From: Streptomyces coeruleorubidus
Lineage (GTDB): Bacteria > Actinomycetota > Actinomycetes > Streptomycetales > Streptomycetaceae
Direction: 5' to 3'
Assembly (NCBI RefSeq): GCF_008705135.1
Contig: NZ_CP023694.1
Span: 5,871,001-5,935,000 of the forward strand
Length of the DNA: 64,000 bases
Part shown: positions 51,981-61,713 of the stretch, piece after piece
How the letters are laid out: every line of letters starts with the position of its first letter
Numbering within the stretch: the first letter of the stretch is position 1
Position numbers and translations under genes: made by a program
The notes under the pieces: model-generated
What the model was told of the DNA's origin: nothing
What the model saw: the letters and a program-made list of their open reading frames with translations, nothing else
Databases searched by the model: none

Positions 51981-54900
51981 CTAGGTCTTCGACTCCACGG
52001 GCACCCCCATCACCTCCCGCGCATGCCGGTTCGGCACCATGCCCAGGCGCCAGGCCTGCCAGCCGGCCTCCAGGGTCACGCCGCGCTCCAGCAGCAAGGC
52101 GTACGCGTCGAGATAGTCGTCCAGCTTCTGGTCGCGCAGCGGATGGCTCGCGCGGGACAGCTGGGCCAGCTCCTCCTGGGCCACGGCCGTGCCGACCTCG
52201 ATGCCGCCGGGGGCCGCGTACGGCAGGAGCGTGCAGCGCAGGAAGCGGGCCCAGTCCTCGCCCCGGCGGTCGCCGTACGACGTGAAGAGGGCCGCCGCCT
52301 CGTCGCACAGCGCCAGGGCCTGCTGGGTGCGGGCGTTGCCCGCGTCCACGACCGCCAGCTCCAGGCAGGTCCACGCCTCGCCGTGGGCGACACCGATGCG
52401 CTGGAAGTCGGCGCGGGCGTCCACCAGGAGCTGGCGGGCGAAGCCCGAGTTGCGCAGCGAGCCCGTCTGGGCCGCGCGCTGGTCGCGGGTGACGCGCGCC
52501 GAGTGGTGGCGGGCGCAGGCCAGGCCGTAGACGTCCCGCATGCGGGAGAACATCGTGCGGGAGCGTTCCAGTTCGCGGACCGCCTGGTCCAGGTTGCCCG
52601 TCTCCTCCAGGGCCTGGCCGAGGTAGTACAGCGTCCACGCCTCGCCGCGCGCGTCCTCGTTGTCGCGGTGCTGGGCGGCCGCCCCGCGCAGTTCCTCCAC
52701 GGCCGGGGACGCGTCACCGGCGACCAGCAGTGCGCGGGCCAGCTGGGTCAGGGCCCAGGCCTCACCGCGGGCGTCGCGCGTGCGGCCGTACAGCTCCAGG
52801 GCCGCGCGCAGCTCGGACTCGGCGCGCGGGACGTCGCCCATGCGCAGGCCCAACTGGCCGAGCTGGAAGTGCGCCCACGCCTGGCCGTGCACGGACTCGC
52901 CGGCGCGGTGCAGCACCAGCGACTCGGTGAGCAGGTCCAGCGCCTCGGCCACCCGGGCGCGATCGCGCTCCACGGCCGCCAGGGCGTGCATCGTCCACGC
53001 CCGGTCCGTCGCCAGCTCGGGGGAGGACTGGAGGGCCAGGGCCTCGCGGAGCTTCGCCGACGCCTCCGTCAGATTGCCCTGGTGGTGCAGGGTGATGCCG
53101 AGGGAGCACAGGGCCCGGGCGGCGCCCGCGTCGTGGTGGGCCTCCCGGTACAGGTCGACGACCGAGGCGAGGGTCGTACGCGCCTTGTCCAGTTCGCCGA
53201 GCTGCCGTGCCGCGATGCCGGTGCGCCACTGCACCGAGCGGACCAGCAAGCCCTCGTCCACCGCCTGGGCCAGCTCGCTGATCTCGCCCAGGCGGTAGAG
53301 GTCGCCGCGCAGCAGGCAGTAGTCGCACAGGGCGCCCAGGAGGTTCAGTACCGCCGCCTGGTTCACGCCCTCGGCGTGCCGCAGCGCCGCGGTGATGAAG
53401 CTCGACTCGTCGTCCAGCCAGCGCAGCGCCTCGTCGAGGGAGGTGAAGCCGTACGGGCTGAAGCGGTTCGTGCGGGTCGACATGTTGCCGTCGACCATGC
53501 GCAGCACCGAGTCGGCCAGCTCGGCGTAGTTCACGATCAGCCGTTCCTGCGCCGCCGTGCGCTCGGCCGGTTCCTCCTCGTCGAGGAGCCGGGCCTGGGC
53601 GAAGGCGCGGACCAGGTCGTGCAGCCGGTAGCGGTCGCCCCGGACGTGGTCGATCAGGCCCGCCCGGGTCAGGGCCTGGAGGTGGCGTTTCGCCTCCGCC
53701 TCGTCGGTGGCCAGCAGCGCGGCGGCCGCGGCGGCGCCCAGCGAGGCCCGGCCGGCCAGGGCCAGGCGGCGCAGCAGCCGCCGTACGGCCTCCGGCTGGT
53801 CGGTGTAGCGCAGCCACAGGGCGCGCTCGACCGGCTCGACCGGGCCGTAGGCGCCGAGGTCCGTGGCCAGCGCGCGCGGCGAGCGCGGGCCGAGACACGA
53901 GCCGGCGATGCGCAGCGCCAGCGGCAGCCCGCCGCACAGCTCCCGGACCCGGTCGGCGGACTCGGCGTCGTACGGACCGGAACGGTCCTGCGCCGCCGCG
54001 CCCAGCAGTTCCTCCGCACCGGCGGCGTCCAGCGGCTCGACTGCGAGCTGGTGCACCCGTGCGGGCAGCTCCACCGGCTCCAGGGGTTTGCGCGCGGTCA
54101 CCAGCACCAGACTGTCGGACCGCTCCGGGACCAGGGCGCGGACCTGCTCGGCGTCCGAGGCGTCGTCCAGGACGACCGTGACCGGCAGGCCGGTCAGATG
54201 CTGGTGGTACAGCTCGCTCAGCCGCTTGACCTGCTGGTCGGGGGAGGAGCGCTCGCGGAACAGCAGTTGCTCGCGGGGCGCGCCGAGCCGGTTGAGCAGA
54301 TGCAGCAGGGCGTCGCGGGTGGACAGCGGCGACTCGCCCGGGCCGTCGGAGCGCAGGTCGACGACGCAGGCACCGCGGAAGTAGTCCTTGAGATCGTGCG
54401 TGGCGTGCACCGCGAGGGTCGTACGGCCGCTGCCGGGCGTGCCGTGCAGGACGACCACCGTCGGCTGGGTCGCCGTGCTCGCCCGGGCCGCCTGCACCCA
54501 CTGCCGGATCTGTGCCAGCTCGTGCCGCCGCCCCGCGAACGGCTCCGCCGGTTCCGGGAGCTGCGCGAAGGACTGCTCCAGCACGTTGCGCCCGCGCGCC
54601 GCCGCGCTCTTGTCGGTGCCCCGCAGCCGCGGCCCCGTCTTCTTCGGCCCCGTGGAGGCGGCGAGCACCCGCTGCTGGTCCAGGAACGGCCGGATGCCCC
54701 GCACCTCCAGCGCCGTCAGCCACTGGAGCCGCAGCTGTTCGGGCCCGCCCGGCTGGCTCACGGCCCCGGCCCGGTGGTGTGCGGCCGGCAGATGCGAGCC
54801 GACGACCTTCACGACGGTCGCCGCGGCGCCCACCACACCCACGGTCACGCCCGCGCCCAGCGCCGTCCCGGTACTCGTGCCCAGGGCCATGTCGGCGACG

Positions 54901-55178
54901 ACGGCCGCGACCGCCGCGACCGCGGCCACCAGCAGTGGTGTCCCGGCGCCCTCCCGGGCGTAGCGCTGTCCGAAGGTGAGCTGCCCGGCCGCCGCCTCGT
55001 CCAGGGCGCGCGTGTAGGCCTCGTACTCCTCGGCCGCGCTCTGCGCCATCGCGTCGAGCGCCCCGCGCGCCCGCGCGAGCAGCACCTTCCCGTCGGTGCG
55101 CCCGCCCGTCCGGCGTACCTCCTCCTCCACGGCCCGTGCCAACAGCCGCTCGGCATCCGCCCGATGACTGTCCCGCAT
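51981..55178 (-). CDS. Membrane-anchored STAND/NB-ARC ATPase with TPR repeats
   Basis: 1065 residues. An N-terminal helical part (1-75) is followed by two hydrophobic helices (about 80-99 and 105-126), so the protein is anchored at the membrane. The NB-ARC core starts near 213 (PFAGRRHELAQI). Walker A is GTPGSGRTT (246-254) with Arg in place of the usual Lys, and Walker B is VTVVLDDAS near 325. A winged-helix-like segment (HLQALTRAGLIDH) precedes at least eight TPR-like repeats (about 640-1010). STAND proteins are switch ATPases for signalling or phage defence; no known effector nuclease or protease domain is visible. GGAGGGGG precedes the ATG at 55178. Confidence 0.85.
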   Translation of the reverse strand: MRDSHRADAERLLARAVEEEVRRTGGRTDGKVLLARARGALDAMAQSAAEEYEAYTRALDEAAAGQLTFGQRYAREGAGTPLLVAAVAAVAAVVADMALGTSTGTALGAGVTVGVVGAAATVVKVVGSHLPAAHHRAGAVSQPGGPEQLRLQWLTALEVRGIRPFLDQQRVLAASTGPKKTGPRLRGTDKSAAARGRNVLEQSFAQLPEPAEPFAGRRHELAQIRQWVQAARASTATQPTVVVLHGTPGSGRTTLAVHATHDLKDYFRGACVVDLRSDGPGESPLSTRDALLHLLNRLGAPREQLLFRERSSPDQQVKRLSELYHQHLTGLPVTVVLDDASDAEQVRALVPERSDSLVLVTARKPLEPVELPARVHQLAVEPLDAAGAEELLGAAAQDRSGPYDAESADRVRELCGGLPLALRIAGSCLGPRSPRALATDLGAYGPVEPVERALWLRYTDQPEAVRRLLRRLALAGRASLGAAAAAALLATDEAEAKRHLQALTRAGLIDHVRGDRYRLHDLVRAFAQARLLDEEEPAERTAAQERLIVNYAELADSVLRMVDGNMSTRTNRFSPYGFTSLDEALRWLDDESSFITAALRHAEGVNQAAVLNLLGALCDYCLLRGDLYRLGEISELAQAVDEGLLVRSVQWRTGIAARQLGELDKARTTLASVVDLYREAHHDAGAARALCSLGITLHHQGNLTEASAKLREALALQSSPELATDRAWTMHALAAVERDRARVAEALDLLTESLVLHRAGESVHGQAWAHFQLGQLGLRMGDVPRAESELRAALELYGRTRDARGEAWALTQLARALLVAGDASPAVEELRGAAAQHRDNEDARGEAWTLYYLGQALEETGNLDQAVRELERSRTMFSRMRDVYGLACARHHSARVTRDQRAAQTGSLRNSGFARQLLVDARADFQRIGVAHGEAWTCLELAVVDAGNARTQQALALCDEAAALFTSYGDRRGEDWARFLRCTLLPYAAPGGIEVGTAVAQEELAQLSRASHPLRDQKLDDYLDAYALLLERGVTLEAGWQAWRLGMVPNRHAREVMGVPVESKT

Positions 55179-55416
55179 GTCACGTCCCCCTCCGGCGGCA
55201 ACGGCGTGCTCGCTTGTCACCTCGGTCGTTTCCTCGGTCGTTTCCTTGGTCAAGTGTGCTGCCGACGGCGCATCGGGGCGAGGGGGCGTGACCGGCCCGA
55301 TTGTGTGAAGACACGGGCGGATTGAGGCGTCGCGCGTCCGTCGGGCGTGCGCTCCGGGCGTCGCCCGCGCGGCGCCTGACGCGTGCCGGGCGGGGTACTG
55401 CGGCAGGATGGACACC

Positions 55417-57450
55417 ATGCCGAACCGACTGGCGCACGAGACGTCCCCCTACCTCCTTCAGCACGCCGACAACCCCGTCGACTGGTGGCCCTGGTCGGCG
55501 GAGGCCTTCGAGGAGGCCCGCAAGCGGAACGTGCCCGTGCTGCTCAGCATCGGCTACAGCAGCTGTCACTGGTGTCACGTGATGGCTCACGAGTCCTTCG
55601 AGGATCAGCAGACCGCCGAGTACCTCAACGCGCACTACGTGAGCGTGAAGGTGGACCGCGAGGAGCGCCCGGACGTCGACGCGGTCTACATGGAGGCCGT
55701 GCAGGCCGCGACCGGCCACGGCGGCTGGCCCATGACCGTCTTCCTCACGCCGGACGCCGAGCCGTTCTACTTCGGCACGTACTTCCCGCCCGCCCCGCGC
55801 CAGGGCATGCCCTCCTTCCGGCAGGTGCTCCAGGGCGTCCACCAGGCGTGGGAGGACCGGCGGGACGAGGTCACCGAGGTCGCCGGGAAGATCGTCCGGG
55901 ACCTGGCCGGGCGGGAGATCTCCTACGGGGACGACCGGACGCCCGGCGAGCAGGAGCTCGCGCAGGCGCTGCTCGCGCTGACCCGCGAGTACGACCCGCA
56001 ACGCGGCGGATTCGGCGGGGCGCCGAAGTTCCCGCCGTCCATGGTGCTGGAGTTCCTGCTGCGCCACCACGCCCGCACCGGTGCCGAGGGCGCCCTCCAG
56101 ATGGCGCAGGACACCTGCGAGCGCATGGCCCGGGGCGGCATCTACGACCAACTCGGCGGCGGCTTCGCCCGCTACTCGGTCGACCGTGACTGGATCGTGC
56201 CGCACTTCGAGAAGATGCTGTACGACAACGCCCTGCTGTGCCGGGTCTACGCCCACCTCTGGCGTGCCACCGGCTCCGAGCTCGCCCGCCGGGTCGCCCT
56301 GGAGACCGCCGACTTCATGGTGCGCGAACTGCGCACCGCCGAGGGCGGGTTCGCCTCCGCGCTGGACGCCGACAGCGACGACGGAACGGGGAAGCACGTC
56401 GAGGGCGCCTACTACGTGTGGACGCCGGAGCAACTGCGCGAGGTCCTCGGCGAGCAGGACGCCGAACTCGCCGCCCAGTACTTCGGCGTGACCGAGGAGG
56501 GCACCTTCGAACACGGCCAGTCCGTGCTTCAACTGCCGCAGCAGGACGGTCTGTTCGACGCCGGGAAGATCGCCTCGATCCGCGAGCGGCTGCTGGCGGC
56601 GCGGGTCGAGCGTCCCGCCCCCGGCCGGGACGACAAGGTCGTCGCCGCCTGGAACGGGCTCGCTGTCGCCGCGCTCGCCGAGACCGGCGCCTACTTCGAC
56701 CGGCCCGACCTCGTCGAGGCCGCCCTCGCCGCCGCCGACCTCCTCGTCCGGCTGCACCTCGACGAGCAGGCCCGCCTCACCCGCACCAGCAAGGACGGCC
56801 ACGCCGGCGCCAACGCCGGTGTTCTGGAGGACTACGCCGACGTGGCGGAGGGCTTCCTCGCGCTGGCGTCCGTCACCGGGGAGGGCGTCTGGCTGGAGTT
56901 CGCCGGGTTCCTCCTCGACCACGTCCTGGCCCGCTTCACCGACGAGGAGTCGGGCGCCCTGTTCGACACCGCCGCAGACGCCGAGCGGCTGATCCGGCGC
57001 CCGCAGGACCCGACCGACAACGCCGCCCCGTCCGGCTGGACCGCGGCGGCGAACGCCCTGCTGAGCTACGCCGCGCACACCGGGTCCGGGCCCCACCGCA
57101 CCGCCGCGGAGCGGGCCCTCGGCGTCGTCAAGGCGCTCGGGCCGCGCGTGCCCCGCTTCATCGGCTGGGGGCTCGCCGCCGCCGAGGCGGCGCTGGACGG
57201 GCCGCGCGAGGTCGCGATCGTGGGACCGTCCCTCGACCACGAGGGGACAAGGACCTTGCACCGCACGGCGCTTCTGGGCACCGCGCCCGGCGCGGTCGTC
57301 GCGGTGGGGGCCCCGGAGAGCGACGAGTTTCCGCTGCTCGCGGACCGTCCGCTGGTCGGCGGTGAACCGGCCGCGTACGTCTGCCGTAACTTCACATGTG
57401 ACGCCCCGACGACCGAAGTTGAGAGGTTGCGTGCGGTACTGAGCGGCTGA
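55417..57450 (+). CDS. YyaL-type thioredoxin-fold protein (DUF255 with (alpha/alpha)6 barrel)
   Basis: 677 residues. The N-terminal DUF255 thioredoxin-like domain (1-165) opens NRLAHETSPYLLQHADNPVDWWPW and has a CHWC redox motif in SSCHWCHVMAHESFED. The rest (about 180-600) is an alpha-toroid related to N-acylglucosamine 2-epimerases (GGFASALDADSD, FEKMLYDNALL). Relatives are annotated as spermatogenesis-associated protein 20. The reaction is unknown. Both domains are complete. ATG 55408 is an alternative start. Confidence 0.85.
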   Translation: MPNRLAHETSPYLLQHADNPVDWWPWSAEAFEEARKRNVPVLLSIGYSSCHWCHVMAHESFEDQQTAEYLNAHYVSVKVDREERPDVDAVYMEAVQAATGHGGWPMTVFLTPDAEPFYFGTYFPPAPRQGMPSFRQVLQGVHQAWEDRRDEVTEVAGKIVRDLAGREISYGDDRTPGEQELAQALLALTREYDPQRGGFGGAPKFPPSMVLEFLLRHHARTGAEGALQMAQDTCERMARGGIYDQLGGGFARYSVDRDWIVPHFEKMLYDNALLCRVYAHLWRATGSELARRVALETADFMVRELRTAEGGFASALDADSDDGTGKHVEGAYYVWTPEQLREVLGEQDAELAAQYFGVTEEGTFEHGQSVLQLPQQDGLFDAGKIASIRERLLAARVERPAPGRDDKVVAAWNGLAVAALAETGAYFDRPDLVEAALAAADLLVRLHLDEQARLTRTSKDGHAGANAGVLEDYADVAEGFLALASVTGEGVWLEFAGFLLDHVLARFTDEESGALFDTAADAERLIRRPQDPTDNAAPSGWTAAANALLSYAAHTGSGPHRTAAERALGVVKALGPRVPRFIGWGLAAAEAALDGPREVAIVGPSLDHEGTRTLHRTALLGTAPGAVVAVGAPESDEFPLLADRPLVGGEPAAYVCRNFTCDAPTTEVERLRAVLSG

Positions 57451-57529
57451 AGTCGGGAATCAACGGAAACACGCTCTTTATCTGAAGAGCCCCCAGGCTT
57501 CACAGTTCCCCCTTAATCTCTGCACAGTG

Positions 57530-57557
57530 CCGTGACGGATGAGGTAGTCCGTTACGG
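57530..57557 (+). promoter_or_regulatory. Hairpin in the leader of the glycan operon
   Basis: CCGTGACGGA (57530-57539) pairs with TCCGTTACGG (57548-57557) over 10 bp with one G-U pair, in the 138-base gap before the first operon gene and 30 bases before its start codon. It could be an attenuator-like RNA stem or, as DNA, an operator. No T tract follows. Confidence 0.5.
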
Positions 57558-57587
57558 CGGGGGGTTCTGGGATCTGGGGGGATCTGT

Positions 57588-58877
57588 TTGCTGACGTCTG
57601 TCTTCATCGCTGCCGTTTCACTGGCTCTGTTCTGGATGGCGGCCTTCACTCTGTGGTGGCAGATGCACGCCTGGCGTACGCCGGAAGTGCTCGCCTCCAC
57701 GCGGTTCAGCAGTCCGGACGGGGACGAGCACGTCTCGTTCTCGCTGCTGCTGCCCGCCCGGCACGAACAGGCGGTGCTGGACCACACGATCCAGCGGCTG
57801 CTGGAGTCGAGCCACACCGACTTCGAGATCATCGTGATCGTCGGACACGACGACCCGGAGACCACCGCCGTGGCCGAGCAGGCCGCGGCACGTGATCCAC
57901 GGGTCCGTGTCGTCGTCGACACGCACGAGAAGAAGAACAAGCCGAAGGCCATGAACACGGCGCTGCCGCACTGCCGCGGCGACGTCGTCGGTGTCTTCGA
58001 CGCGGAGGACCAGGTCCACCCCGAGCTCCTCGCGCACGTCGACCACGCCTTCCGCACCACCGGCGCGGACGTCGTCCAGGGCGGGGTGCAGCTGATCAAC
58101 TTCCACTCCAGCTGGTACAGCCTGCGCAACTGCCTGGAGTACTTCTTCTGGTTCCGCTCGCGGCTCCACCTGCACGCGCAGAAAGGTTTCATTCCGCTCG
58201 GCGGCAACACCGTCTTCGTCCGCACGGACGTCCTCAGGGAAGCCGAGGGCTGGGACCCGAACTGCCTCGCCGAGGACTGCGACCTGGGCGTGCGGCTCTC
58301 CAGCGTCGGCAAGAAGGTCGTCGTCGCCTACGACTCCGACATGGTGACCCGGGAGGAGACCCCCGGCTCGCTGATGTCCCTGCTGAAGCAGCGCACCCGC
58401 TGGAACCAGGGGTTCCTCCAGGTGTACCGGAAGAAGGACTGGAAGCAACTGCCCACCCTCGGGCAGCGGCTGCTCGCCCGCTACACCCTGATGACGCCGT
58501 TCATGCAGGCTTTCACCGGCCTGATCATCCCGCTGAACGTGGCGATCGCGCTGTTCCTGGACGTGCCCGTCGGCGTCGCCTTCATCACCTTCCTGCCGGC
58601 CGTCACCGCCCTGGTCACCTTCGTCTTCGAGATCGTCGGGCTGCACGACTTCGGCAAGCAGTACGGGCTGCGCGTGCGGTTCGCGCACTATCTGAAGCTG
58701 GTCGTGGGCGGCCCCTTCTACCAGGTCCTGCTCGCCGGGGCGGCCGTCCGTGCCGTGTGGCGTGAGCAGCGCGGCCGCAACGACTGGGAGCTGACGACCC
58801 ACGTCGGCGCGCATCTCGGCGAGACGACCGTGACACGGCAGGACGTTCCCGTGACCCGAGAGGACGTTCCCGCGTGA
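57588..58877 (+). CDS. Processive GT2 glycosyltransferase, cellulose/hyaluronan synthase-like
   Basis: 429 residues from a TTG start with GGGGGGATC upstream. An N-terminal helix (1-25) is followed by the GT-A domain. Visible signature residues are KKNKPKAMN, the DAED (DxD-type) block, AEDCDLG (the TED equivalent), and QRTRWNQG (QxxRW). Three or four helices follow at the C terminus (MQAFTGLIIPLNVAIALFL and beyond). The set D, DxD, ED, QxxRW marks processive synthases that extrude a beta-linked polysaccharide. There is no PilZ domain. It is the first gene of the four-gene operon. Confidence 0.88.
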   Translation: MLTSVFIAAVSLALFWMAAFTLWWQMHAWRTPEVLASTRFSSPDGDEHVSFSLLLPARHEQAVLDHTIQRLLESSHTDFEIIVIVGHDDPETTAVAEQAAARDPRVRVVVDTHEKKNKPKAMNTALPHCRGDVVGVFDAEDQVHPELLAHVDHAFRTTGADVVQGGVQLINFHSSWYSLRNCLEYFFWFRSRLHLHAQKGFIPLGGNTVFVRTDVLREAEGWDPNCLAEDCDLGVRLSSVGKKVVVAYDSDMVTREETPGSLMSLLKQRTRWNQGFLQVYRKKDWKQLPTLGQRLLARYTLMTPFMQAFTGLIIPLNVAIALFLDVPVGVAFITFLPAVTALVTFVFEIVGLHDFGKQYGLRVRFAHYLKLVVGGPFYQVLLAGAAVRAVWREQRGRNDWELTTHVGAHLGETTVTRQDVPVTREDVPA

Positions 58878-60523
58878 CCTCCACCCTTCCCGCGGTGACC
58901 ACAGCGAAGGTCCCCGCGCAGCGCCGGCCTGTGCCCGGAACCGGTGCGCACCGGCGAGCGGAGCCGCCGAAGCGGCTGCGCTCCTCTCGGCCCGACCTGC
59001 TCCTGTGCGGTGTCCTCCTCGTGGCGATCCTCGTCGTGCAGGGCTGGAACATCGCCGACTACCCCGCCCTCAGCGACGACGAGGGCACCTACCTCGCCCA
59101 GGCCTGGTCGGTCCAGCAGGGCAACGGCCTCGCCCACTACACCTACTGGTACGACCACCCGCCGCTCGGCTGGATCCAGATCGCCGTGCTGACCTGGATC
59201 CCGGCTCTGATCAGCCCCGAGTCGATGACGGTGGGCACCATGCGGGCCGCGATGCTCGTGATCAGCGGCATCAGCGCGGTCCTCGTCTACGTACTGGGCC
59301 GCCGCCTCGCCCTGCCCCGCTGGGCGGCCGCGCTCGGCATGGTGTTCTTCGGCCTCTCGCCGTTGTCGGTCGTCCTCCAGCGGGAGATCTTCCTCGACAA
59401 CCTCGCGGTGATGTGGACGCTGCTGGCCTTCACCCTGGCAGCGTCCCCGAGCCGCCACCTCTGGCACCACTTCGGCGCGGGGATGGCGGCCGCCACGGCC
59501 GTCCTCACCAAAGAGACGATGCTCATCGTCCTGCCCGCCCTGTTCCTCACCATGTGGCGGCACAGCCACAAGGACACCCGCAAGTTCGCCCTCACCGGAG
59601 CCGTCACGGCCTGCGCCCTGATCGGCTTCGCGTATCCGCTGTTCGCCCTGCTCAAGGGCGAGCTGCTGCCGGGTGCCGGGCACGTCTCCCTCTGGGACGG
59701 CGTCAAGTACCAGATGACCAGACCCGGTTCGGGCTTCATCCTGGACCAGGGCTCCGGCTCCTGGGGCGTGCTCCAGTCGTGGCTGTACTACGACAAGATC
59801 CTGCCCCTCGGCGGCCTCGCGGGCGCGCTCCTGCTGCTCGTCACCTGGCGCTGGTCGGTCACCGCCCGCGCCCTGGCCGGACCGGCCCTGGCCGTCGCCA
59901 TCTTCGACGCGCTGGCCCTGCGCCCCAACGGCTACCTGCCCGCGATGTACGTCATCCAGGCCCTGCCGTTCCTCGCCCTCGTCCTCGCCGGAGGAACCGC
60001 CTCCGTCGCCCACGCGGTGCTGAGCCGCTGGCGCTCCGAGGCGGAGAAACGGTACGTCAGCGCGGGCAGGTACGCGCTCGCCGCGGCCCTCGCCCTCGCC
60101 GCCGGCGCCTACGTCGTACCGCACTGGTACGACGGCGCCCGCACCGCCGTCACCACCGACGCCAACGCCCCCTACAAGGCCGCGTCCCAGTGGCTGGCCA
60201 CCGAGGTCGAGAACCCGGAGCGCACCCGCGTCCTGGTCGACGACGCCCTCTGGCTCGACCTCGTGCACCAGGGCTACCGGCCGGGGCTCGGCGTCATCTG
60301 GTTCTACAAGGCCGACCTCGACCCGGCGGTGACGAAGACGATGCCGCGCGGCTGGAAGGACCTCGACTACGTCGTCGCCTCGCCGACCGTGCGGCGTGAC
60401 GCGGCCGACCTGCCCAACGTCAAGGCCGCCATGGAGCACTCGGCCCCGGTCGCCACCTTCGGCACCGGCGAGGACCGCATCGAGATCCGCCAGATCCAGA
60501 CGTCCGCCGGAGGCGCGCGATGA
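58874..60523 (+). CDS. ArnT/PMT-like (GT39) membrane glycosyltransferase
   Basis: 549 residues with about ten membrane helices. After the first helix the loop reads DYPALSDDEGTYLAQAW, whose acidic pair is the catalytic DE of the GT-C fold. A loop with YWYDHPPLGW follows, typical of family members in actinobacteria. The C-terminal soluble part (about 440-549) has no recognised motif. Such enzymes move a sugar from a polyprenyl phosphate donor to a cell-surface acceptor. The start GTG overlaps the stop upstream as GTGA. Confidence 0.87.
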   Translation: MTSTLPAVTTAKVPAQRRPVPGTGAHRRAEPPKRLRSSRPDLLLCGVLLVAILVVQGWNIADYPALSDDEGTYLAQAWSVQQGNGLAHYTYWYDHPPLGWIQIAVLTWIPALISPESMTVGTMRAAMLVISGISAVLVYVLGRRLALPRWAAALGMVFFGLSPLSVVLQREIFLDNLAVMWTLLAFTLAASPSRHLWHHFGAGMAAATAVLTKETMLIVLPALFLTMWRHSHKDTRKFALTGAVTACALIGFAYPLFALLKGELLPGAGHVSLWDGVKYQMTRPGSGFILDQGSGSWGVLQSWLYYDKILPLGGLAGALLLLVTWRWSVTARALAGPALAVAIFDALALRPNGYLPAMYVIQALPFLALVLAGGTASVAHAVLSRWRSEAEKRYVSAGRYALAAALALAAGAYVVPHWYDGARTAVTTDANAPYKAASQWLATEVENPERTRVLVDDALWLDLVHQGYRPGLGVIWFYKADLDPAVTKTMPRGWKDLDYVVASPTVRRDAADLPNVKAAMEHSAPVATFGTGEDRIEIRQIQTSAGGAR

Positions 60524-61713
60524 GCCAGGAATCCACCGTCCCCGGCGAGGTCGTCGAGACCGCCGAGATCCCCGAACCGGGCGCCGTCACCATCGTCGTA
60601 CCGACGTTCAACGAGTCGGCGAACGTGCGGCAGTTGCTGCACCAGATCACCGAGGCCGTCCCGGCCCGGCTGCCCTGCGAGGTCGTCTTCGTGGACGACT
60701 CCACCGACGACACGCCCCAGGTGATCGAGAAGGCGGCGCAGGACTGCCCGTTCCCGGTGACCGTGCTGCACCGCGAGGACCCGGTGGGCGGGCTCGGGGG
60801 CGCGGTCGTCGAGGGCCTGAAGGCGGCCACGTCCGACTGGATCGTCGTCATGGACGGCGACTGCCAGCACCCGCCGTCCCTCGTGCCCGACCTGGTCGCC
60901 ACCGGCGAACGCGCCAACGCCGGGCTGGTCGTCGCCTCCCGGTACATCAAGGGCGGCAGCCGGGCCGGACTCGCGGGCAGCTACCGCGTGGCCGTCTCGC
61001 GCGGGGCGACCTGGCTGACCAAGGCGCTGTTCCCGCGCCGGCTGCACGGCATCAGCGACCCGATGAGCGGCTTCTTCGCGATCCGCCGCAGCGCGGTCAC
61101 GGCCGAGGTCCTCCAGCCGCTCGGCTACAAGATCCTCCTCGAACTCGCCGTCCGCAGCCGCCCCCGCACGGTCACCGAGGTGCCCTTCGTCTTCCAGGAC
61201 CGGTTCGCCGGGGAGTCCAAGTGCACCGCGCAGGAGGGCCTGCGCTTCCTGCGCCACCTGGCCGGGCTGCGCGCCGCCTCGCCGGTCGCGCGCATGGTCG
61301 GCTTCGGCCTGATCGGGCTCACCGGCTTCGTACCGAACCTGCTGGGCCTGTGGGCTCTGACCGCCGCCGGCATGCACTACGTACCGGCGGAGATCCTCGC
61401 CAACCAGCTGGGCGTCGCCTGGAACTTCGTGCTCATCGAGCACCTGCTGTTCCGCGAGCGGCGCCGGCACCGCCGCTGGTGGGACCGGGCCGGGCGGTTC
61501 GCGCTGCTCGCCAACGCCGATCTGGTGCTGCGCATCCCGCTGATCGCGCTGTTCGTGCACCAGTTCCACCTCGGCGTGCTGTCCGCCACCGCGCTCGCGC
61601 TGGTGACGACGTTCGTCCTGCGCTTCGCGGCCACCGAAGCGCTGGTCTATCTGCCGCGCCGGGGCCCTGAGAAGCCCGTGCGCGAGAGCCGCACCGCGAG
61701 GAGAGCCGTGTGA
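60520..61713 (+). CDS. Dolichol-phosphate mannosyltransferase-like GT2 fused to GtrA domain
   Basis: 397 residues. The N-terminal GT2 domain (about 20-245) shows TIVVPTFNESANVRQLL, VFVDDSTDDT and MDGDCQHPP (DxD), the polyprenyl-phosphate hexose synthase order. The C-terminal GtrA domain (about 260-385) has four helices (MVGFGLIGLTGFVPNLLGLW and so on). It likely charges a polyprenyl phosphate and moves the lipid-linked sugar across the membrane, which supplies the GT39 enzyme encoded just upstream. It overlaps both neighbours by four bases. Confidence 0.9.
   Translation: MSQESTVPGEVVETAEIPEPGAVTIVVPTFNESANVRQLLHQITEAVPARLPCEVVFVDDSTDDTPQVIEKAAQDCPFPVTVLHREDPVGGLGGAVVEGLKAATSDWIVVMDGDCQHPPSLVPDLVATGERANAGLVVASRYIKGGSRAGLAGSYRVAVSRGATWLTKALFPRRLHGISDPMSGFFAIRRSAVTAEVLQPLGYKILLELAVRSRPRTVTEVPFVFQDRFAGESKCTAQEGLRFLRHLAGLRAASPVARMVGFGLIGLTGFVPNLLGLWALTAAGMHYVPAEILANQLGVAWNFVLIEHLLFRERRRHRRWWDRAGRFALLANADLVLRIPLIALFVHQFHLGVLSATALALVTTFVLRFAATEALVYLPRRGPEKPVRESRTARRAV

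Noticed and set aside
52023..55325. 1100-codon open frame antisense to the STAND gene
   Set aside because: Composition rich in Arg, Gln, Gly and Val with no domain; explained by the third-position GC bias of the real gene.
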